A stretch of DNA of 9,822 nucleotides from Deltaproteobacteria bacterium. Lineage in GTDB: Bacteria; Desulfobacterota_C; Deferrisomatia; Deferrisomatales; JACRMM01. The stretch is taken from positions 1-9,822 of the forward strand of contig JACRCS010000818.1 of the NCBI GenBank assembly GCA_016218905.1. Reading direction: 5' to 3'. Under the pieces are notes generated by a model. The model worked only from the letters and a program-made list of their open reading frames with translations, was not told the DNA's origin and ran no database searches. How positions within the stretch are numbered: the stretch's first letter is position 1; the number at the start of each line of letters is the position of its first letter. Shown here in pieces: positions 5,816 to 9,822 of the stretch. The translations under genes were made by a program, and so were the position numbers.

Positions 5816-6100
5816 GTGGACCCTCTGGAGTCTCCGGCGACGGGCCGACTCAACCTCGGCGCCGAGGGAAAGAACGGCGTCGCGCAGCTCGTGCTCACGC
5901 TCGTCAAGTTTCTGCACGAGCTTCTGGAACGCCGCGCTCTCGCCCGGATGGACGAGGGTTCGCTGACCGACGAGGAGATCGAACGACTGGGGCTCGCCCT
6001 GATGCGTCAGGCCGAGGAGATCGAGAGACTCCGGAAGGAGTTCGGGCTGACGGACGAGGACCTGAACCTCGACCTGGGGCCGCTGGGAAAGCTCTTGTAG
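5816..6100 (+). CDS. gvpK: Gas vesicle protein GvpK
   Basis: The 94-residue protein is recognised as GvpK by RLNLGAEGKNGVAQLVLTLV near the N-terminus, the central ELLERRALARMDEGSLTDEE block, and the ending LNLDLGPLGKLL, which is highly typical. GvpK is an essential accessory protein in several gas vesicle systems, with an unsettled molecular role. The predicted structure is helical, with heptad-like sequence around EEIERLGLALMRQAEEIERL. The GTG start is one base after the previous stop, and AAGGAGG within the end of the previous gene (about 5803-5809) is a strong, well-spaced ribosome binding site. The length is on the short side but complete. Confidence 0.92.
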   Translation: MDPLESPATGRLNLGAEGKNGVAQLVLTLVKFLHELLERRALARMDEGSLTDEEIERLGLALMRQAEEIERLRKEFGLTDEDLNLDLGPLGKLL

Positions 6101-6115
6101 CGAAAGGTGTGAGAC

Positions 6116-6463
6116 ATGGCCGAGCAGCACGCGCTCCAGTCGTCCAGCGGAACGAACCTCGCCGACGTGCTCGAGCGCGTCCTCGACAAGGGCATCGTGG
6201 TCGCGGGGGACGTCAAGGTGTTCGTCGGCGGGATCGAGCTCCTGACCGTGCAGATCCGACTGGTCGTCTGCTCGGTGGACAAGGCGCAGGAGATCGGACT
6301 CGACTGGTGGAAGAACATCCCGGCCTTCCGGCCGGGTGCCCAGCGGCCGGCGCTGGAATCGCCCGCTCCTCAGCTCGCGAAGCTCGAAGAACGGCTGGAT
6401 AGCCTGGAGAAGCTCCTGACCCCGGCGGCCCCGGCCAAGAAGCCACGGGGCGGCACCAGCTGA
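6116..6463 (+). CDS. gvpJ: Gas vesicle protein GvpJ
   Basis: The 115-residue protein has the GvpA-family core NLADVLERVLDKGIVVAGDV (14-33), then GGIELLTVQIRLVVCSVDKA and QEIGLDWW (58-65). The ending with DWW and the following acidic/helical tail (LAKLEERLDSLEKLL, coiled-coil-like) match GvpJ of Bacillus megaterium as I remember it, including the MAxxHxxQSS start. GvpJ is a minor shell component or assembly factor. Although ELLTVQIRLV resembles GvpA more than the GvpS-like protein does, GvpA ends with a YAEAVG-type segment that is absent here. The ATG is 15 bases after the gvpK stop, with AAAGGTG upstream as a moderate ribosome binding site. It is the last gene of the block. Confidence 0.88.
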   Translation: MAEQHALQSSSGTNLADVLERVLDKGIVVAGDVKVFVGGIELLTVQIRLVVCSVDKAQEIGLDWWKNIPAFRPGAQRPALESPAPQLAKLEERLDSLEKLLTPAAPAKKPRGGTS

Positions 6464-6526
6464 AATCGGTTCGGTCCATGAAGAACGTTCGTGCCATTGC
6501 GAGCATCGATATCGCCGCGGCCCGTG

Positions 6527-6558
6527 CTCGTAATGCGAAACTCGTAACGCGAAACTCG
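6527..6558. repeat. Tandem 14-base direct repeat between gvpJ and prfC
   Basis: CTCGTAATGCGAAA (6527-6540) is followed directly by CTCGTAACGCGAAA (6541-6554), one mismatch in 14, and then by CTCG. The first copy can also pair back with CATTGCGAGCA (6495-6505): TGCTCGTAATG at 6525-6535 gives an 11-bp stem with one G-U pair. It sits in the 105-base gap between two converging genes. There is no T-tract, so a simple terminator is not supported. Confidence 0.5.
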
Positions 6559-6568
6559 ACACGCTCTC

Positions 6569-8164
6569 CTACCCGTCGGCCGTCTCCCACAGCACCACCT
6601 TCGGGTTCTTCTCCGCGAGCCAGTTGAGCGCCCACTCGCTCTTGAAGAGGACCACGGGTTTCTCCTCGCGGTCCTCGCACCACATCGTGCTCGGGTCCCG
6701 GTCGATCGCCCGCGGGTCGAGCCCGTCGCTTCCCACCCAGCGCGCCACCTCGTAGGGGAGCTTCTCGAGCTGGACGCTCACGCCGTACTCGAACTCGAGG
6801 CGGAACTTCAGGACCTCGAACTGGAGTTGACCCACGGCGCCCACGATGGGGTCCTTGTCCCCCAGCGGCTGGCGGAAGACCTGGATCGCGCCCTCCTCGC
6901 CGAGCTGCTGCAGTCCCTTCTGGAGCTGCTTCGTCTTGAGGGCGTTCTTCACGCGGACCCGCGCGAAGTGTTCCGGCGAGAAGCGGGGGATCCCCTGGAA
7001 CTCCAGGGCCTCTCCCTCGGAGAGGCTGTCGCCCACGTGGAACGTTCCGCGGTCGTGGATGCCCACGACGTCACCGGGGAAAGCCTCGTCCACGAGCACC
7101 CGCTCCTGGGCCATGAACTGAAGCGGAAGGGCGAGGCTCACCTCCCGGCCCGTGCGGGAGTGGCGCGCCTTCATCCCTTTCACGAAATGGCCCGAGCAGA
7201 TGCGTAGGAACGCGATCCGGTCCCGGTGCTGCGGGTTCATGTTCGCCTGTATCTTGAAGACGAAGCCGGTGAAGCGCTCGTCGGAGGGATCGACGCGGCC
7301 GGTGGTGCTCGCCCGGGCCGCGGGGCCGGGGGCGACCTCCAGGAAGTCGGCCAGGAAGGGCTCGACGCCGAAGTTCGTCATGGCGCTGCCGAAGAAGACC
7401 GGCGTCAGCTCGCCCGCGAGCACCCGGTCCAGGTCGAAGGTCTCCCCGGCGCCTTCGAGGAGCTCGATCTCCGAGCGGAAGTTCTTGAGGTCGTCGGGGC
7501 CGAGCAGCCGCGCGATCGCGGGATCTTCGGCTCCGGTGACGGAGGAGGCCACCTTCTTCTGGCCGTGCTCCCCGCTCTCGAAGAGGTGGAGGGCCTTGCG
7601 GCCGAGCTCGTACACGCCGCGGAAGGACTTCCCCATCCCGAGCGGCCAGTTCACCGGGCAGGCCGCGATCCCGAGGACCTCCTCGATCTCCGTCAGCAGC
7701 TCCAGCGGCGGGCGCCCCTCCCGGTCGAGCTTGTTGACGAAGGTGAAGATCGGGAGGCCCCTCATCCGGCAGACTTTGAAGAGCTTCTTTGTCTGCGCCT
7801 CCACGCCCTTGGCGCAGTCGATGAGCATCACCGCGGAATCGGCCGCCGTGAGCGTGCGGTACGTGTCCTCGGAGAAGTCCTGGTGGCCCGGAGTGTCGAG
7901 GATGTTGACCTTGAATCCCTGGTACTCGAACTGGAGCACGCTCGTCGTGATGGAGATTCCGCGCTGCTTCTCGAGCTCCATCCAATCCGACGTGGCGTGG
8001 CGCGCGGCCCGGCGGGCCTTGACCGCTCCGGCCAGGTGGATCGCGCCCCCGTAGAGGAGGAGCTTTTCCGTCAGCGTGGTCTTCCCCGCGTCGGGGTGGG
8101 AGATGATGGCGAACGTGCGGCGGCGCGCGATTTCCTGCGCCAGCTGCGCCGAGGGGGCTTCCAT
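6569..8164 (-). CDS. prfC: Peptide chain release factor 3 (RF3)
   Basis: The 531-residue GTPase removes RF1/RF2 from the ribosome after peptide release, in the cytoplasm. The length is nearly that of E. coli RF3 (529). GTPase motifs are clear: G1 HPDAGKTT (23-30), G2 region RGISITTS (68-75), G3 DTPGHQDF (90-97) and G4 NKLD (144-147). VNWPLGMGKSFRGVYEL and the later domain blocks QFMAQER and GVVGQLQFEV-like sequence (here VGAVGQLQFEVLKFR) distinguish it from EF-G. The ATG is at 8164-8162, with GGAGGT (complement of 8171-8176) as a good ribosome binding site six bases before it. It follows pcnB on the same strand with a gap of about 93 bases, so the two may share a transcript. The C-terminus ends LNWLAEKNPKVVLWETADG. 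Confidence 0.97.
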   Translation of the reverse strand: MEAPSAQLAQEIARRRTFAIISHPDAGKTTLTEKLLLYGGAIHLAGAVKARRAARHATSDWMELEKQRGISITTSVLQFEYQGFKVNILDTPGHQDFSEDTYRTLTAADSAVMLIDCAKGVEAQTKKLFKVCRMRGLPIFTFVNKLDREGRPPLELLTEIEEVLGIAACPVNWPLGMGKSFRGVYELGRKALHLFESGEHGQKKVASSVTGAEDPAIARLLGPDDLKNFRSEIELLEGAGETFDLDRVLAGELTPVFFGSAMTNFGVEPFLADFLEVAPGPAARASTTGRVDPSDERFTGFVFKIQANMNPQHRDRIAFLRICSGHFVKGMKARHSRTGREVSLALPLQFMAQERVLVDEAFPGDVVGIHDRGTFHVGDSLSEGEALEFQGIPRFSPEHFARVRVKNALKTKQLQKGLQQLGEEGAIQVFRQPLGDKDPIVGAVGQLQFEVLKFRLEFEYGVSVQLEKLPYEVARWVGSDGLDPRAIDRDPSTMWCEDREEKPVVLFKSEWALNWLAEKNPKVVLWETADG

Positions 8165-8257
8165 GGAGCGACCTCCGAAAGGAGAGGGAGTCTGGGTTCT
8201 CCGCCGTGCAGGGCGGCCGGGCGGGTGTTGCCGAAGTGTCGGTGGATCCGCTTCGAT

Positions 8258-9535
8258 CTAGGCTTCCGCGACGACCGCCGGCCTCGGGCGGCGAGGCCGG
8301 CGCCTGCGGCGGCGGGGCCTCTTCCCCTCCGGCTGAGCTTGCCCGTCGAGGTATGCCTGCCAGTAGTCGACGACTTCGTTCAGCTCGCCGGCGGTGCGGG
8401 CCCAGGCCATGAAGAGGGGCCAGGCCTCGATGAACTCGGGTTTCCGCACCAACTTGCTCTTGGTCCGGTACGACTTTCCGCGCGCAATCCGGTAGCACGA
8501 GAGGAGGTACTCGCGGGCAAGGTGCCGCGTATGGCCAGAGATGTGGTAGCGCCGGGTGAGCTCCTCGACCGGCGGGGCGATGGCCTCGTGGGCGGCTTCG
8601 AGGTTCGCCCCGGGAGCGATCGGGTAGCGGCTCGCGACGCTCGGCAGCAGGAGCGCCGCGATGTAGCTCGCCTCTCCGGGGACGTCGCCCCCGCTCGCCC
8701 GGCCGTCGAGGAGGTCGAGGAGGGGGAACATGCCCTCCGCCTCCTCCACCTCGGGCAGGAGCACCTCGAAGAACCCCAGCCGGTGGGCGCCCGCGAGCAC
8801 CGCGCCCATGATCCCCTTCTGCTGCATCTGCCGCAGCTCCTCGCGCAGCCGCGCCGGAGAAGCGGAGTCGAGCAGGCGCGCATTGCGGCGGATTCCCGCC
8901 TCGGTCTCCTCTTCGATCCGAAAGCCCAGGCGCACGGCGAACTCGACCGCGCGCAGCATCCGGACCGGATCTTCGGAGAAGCGCTCATCGGGTTCCCCGA
9001 TGAGGCGGATCAGACCCGCGTCGAGGTCGACGAGCCCGCCGACGTGGTCGATCACCGAGAAGTCGGAGAGGTCGTAGAAGAGCGCGTTGACCGTGAAGTC
9101 CCGGCGCCAGGCGTCTTCCTCCGGGTTGCCGAAGAGGCTGCCCGTCGCGTCCAGGTCCTCCGGCAGGCACGCCTCCCGCTCCGGGTCTTCCTCGGCCTTC
9201 CGGAGGCTGCGGAACGTGGAGACCTCGATCACCTTCTCCGCCTCTCCCCGGCGCCGGACGTAGAGGTGCGCGAGACGGAAGCGGCGGCCGATCAGCCGGC
9301 AGTTGCGGAAGAGCGCCTTCACCTCGCTCGGGCGCGCATTCGTGCCGATGTCGAAGTCCTTCGGCTCCCGGCCGAGTAGGAGATCACGGACGGCGCCGCC
9401 GACGAGGTAGGCGAGATAGCCTTCTCGCCGGAGCCGCTGCATGATCCAAAGGGCGTCCGGGTCGATGAGCTTGCGGCTGATGGGGTGCTGCGGGCGGGGG
9501 AGGATGACGGGTGTGCGCTCTCTGCTGTCTTCCAT
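8258..9535 (-). CDS. pcnB: Poly(A) polymerase I
   Basis: The 425-residue enzyme adds 3' poly(A) tails to RNA, marking it for decay. The nucleotidyltransferase core has LVGGAVRDLLLG (44-55) and KDFDIGTNA (59-67, with catalytic Asp60 and Asp62). FRNCRLIGRRFRLAH (76-90) is the block that separates PcnB from CCA-adding enzymes. RRDFTVNALFYD (144-155) and the DPVRMLRAVEFAVRLGF segment follow. The C-terminus is very basic (KRPRRRRRRPRRPRP), typical of PcnB and probably RNA-binding. The ATG at 9535-9533 is taken as the start; the Shine-Dalgarno sequence is weak. A terminator for the preceding gene lies in its leader region, so it should have its own promoter between 9536 and 9600, but I could not identify convincing boxes. 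prfC follows downstream. Confidence 0.95.
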   Translation of the reverse strand: MEDSRERTPVILPRPQHPISRKLIDPDALWIMQRLRREGYLAYLVGGAVRDLLLGREPKDFDIGTNARPSEVKALFRNCRLIGRRFRLAHLYVRRRGEAEKVIEVSTFRSLRKAEEDPEREACLPEDLDATGSLFGNPEEDAWRRDFTVNALFYDLSDFSVIDHVGGLVDLDAGLIRLIGEPDERFSEDPVRMLRAVEFAVRLGFRIEEETEAGIRRNARLLDSASPARLREELRQMQQKGIMGAVLAGAHRLGFFEVLLPEVEEAEGMFPLLDLLDGRASGGDVPGEASYIAALLLPSVASRYPIAPGANLEAAHEAIAPPVEELTRRYHISGHTRHLAREYLLSCYRIARGKSYRTKSKLVRKPEFIEAWPLFMAWARTAGELNEVVDYWQAYLDGQAQPEGKRPRRRRRRPRRPRPAVVAEA

Positions 9536-9600
9536 TCGGTTCGTCTGTTCAGCGACGGCAAAAAAAACCTTCTAACACAGCGGGGAGCCCGGTGAAAAAC

Positions 9601-9629
9601 AAAAAAACCCGCCCGGGGCACGGGCGGGT
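9601..9629 (-). terminator. Strong intrinsic terminator on the minus strand
   Basis: ACCCGCCCG (9607-9615) and CGGGCGGGT (9621-9629) form a perfect nine-base stem around a five-base loop. Read on the minus strand, the stem is followed by a run of T (complement of the A run ending at 9607). It begins 17 bases after the stop of the gene entering from the right edge and separates that gene from pcnB. Confidence 0.9.
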
Positions 9630-9646
9630 CGGAGCGCTCCGGCTCT

Positions 9647-9822
9647 TTACGGTTCGACTATGGGTGGGGCGGGCGGCTCCGGGGGTTTGGGTGGCGGGCG
9701 TTCGCCACCGCCGCCGTTCTGGGCCTCCCGCTTCTCCGTCTTCTCCTCGTCCTCGTCCCGGGCATACGCCCGGAGTTCGAAACCCTCGAGGGCGGCGTCC
9801 ACCGAGCCGTAGACGCTCCCTA
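9647..9822 (-). CDS. C-terminal part of an unrecognised protein (5' end outside window)
   Basis: On the minus strand a frame is open from the right edge to the TAA at 9649-9647, giving 57 residues. It reads GSVYGSVDAALEGFELRAYA, then a charged stretch (RDEDEEKTEKREAQN), four glycines, and a proline-rich end (ERPPPKPPEPPAPPIVEP). The charged and proline-rich tail looks disordered. The frame fits the terminator, whose stem begins 17 bases after the stop, which is the main reason to accept it as a real gene. I do not recognise the family, and the folded part lies outside the window. Confidence 0.65.
   Translation of the reverse strand, partial: GSVYGSVDAALEGFELRAYARDEDEEKTEKREAQNGGGGERPPPKPPEPPAPPIVEP

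Noticed and set aside
7226..9379. Very long plus-strand open frame (717 codons) across prfC and pcnB.
   Set aside because: It spans two well-recognised genes on the other strand, reads as Arg/Glu/Val-rich low-complexity protein and has no domain of its own.
9560..9567. Run of eight A in the pcnB leader, which is a T run on the minus strand.
   Set aside because: No convincing stem precedes it on the minus strand; the real terminator is the one at 9601-9629.
1..9822. CRISPR array, insertion sequence or complete tRNA/rRNA gene.
   Set aside because: No regularly spaced repeats, transposase motifs or full tRNA or rRNA structures were seen; the only tRNA-like trace is the short remnant at 1067-1089.

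Overview
The window is about 9.8 kb of GC-rich bacterial chromosome with mostly tightly packed genes. Gene content (RF3, PcnB, an FmdB-type zinc ribbon, a tungstate/molybdate ABC transporter behind a Moco-family riboswitch, and a small gas vesicle cluster) fits a GC-rich Gram-negative lineage such as Deltaproteobacteria or Acidobacteria-like environmental bacteria. The sequence alone does not fix the taxon.

Left part (1-1632): a GSU2403-type nucleotidyltransferase-fold protein enters from the left edge. It converges on an AraC-type DNA-binding domain that has lost its sensor half. Back-to-back with that lies the C-terminal part of a PNPOx-like flavin-binding protein that has lost its N-terminus. 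Both are cut at the same place (about 1050-1095), and that junction carries a stretch resembling the 3' end of tRNA-Pro. This looks like a decayed recombination or integration scar. A small FmdB-like zinc ribbon gene follows on the minus strand.

Tungstate/molybdate block (1633-3813): a candidate promoter leads into a Moco/Tuco riboswitch candidate (1843-1930), an intrinsic terminator (1945-1972), a TupB-like permease and an ATPase with a C-terminal TOBE/Mop domain. No substrate-binding protein gene is present. Expression appears to be set by cofactor-dependent attenuation, and the ATPase may add a second feedback at the protein level.

Gas vesicle block (4015-6463): five genes, GvpF/L, GvpF/L, GvpS-like, GvpK and GvpJ, all on the plus strand with overlaps or very short gaps, after a promoter that may give a leaderless message. 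The order matches the F-(G)-L-S-K-J part of the Bacillus megaterium cluster, but gvpA, gvpN and gvpG are not here.

Right part (6569-9822, minus strand): pcnB (poly(A) polymerase I) followed by prfC (release factor 3). Further right, the last 57 codons of an unrecognised protein end just before a strong intrinsic terminator that separates it from pcnB.

The clearest candidates for something new are the riboswitch-controlled transporter operon without tupA, the gas vesicle cluster without its main shell gene, and the double-truncation junction with the tRNA-like remnant.
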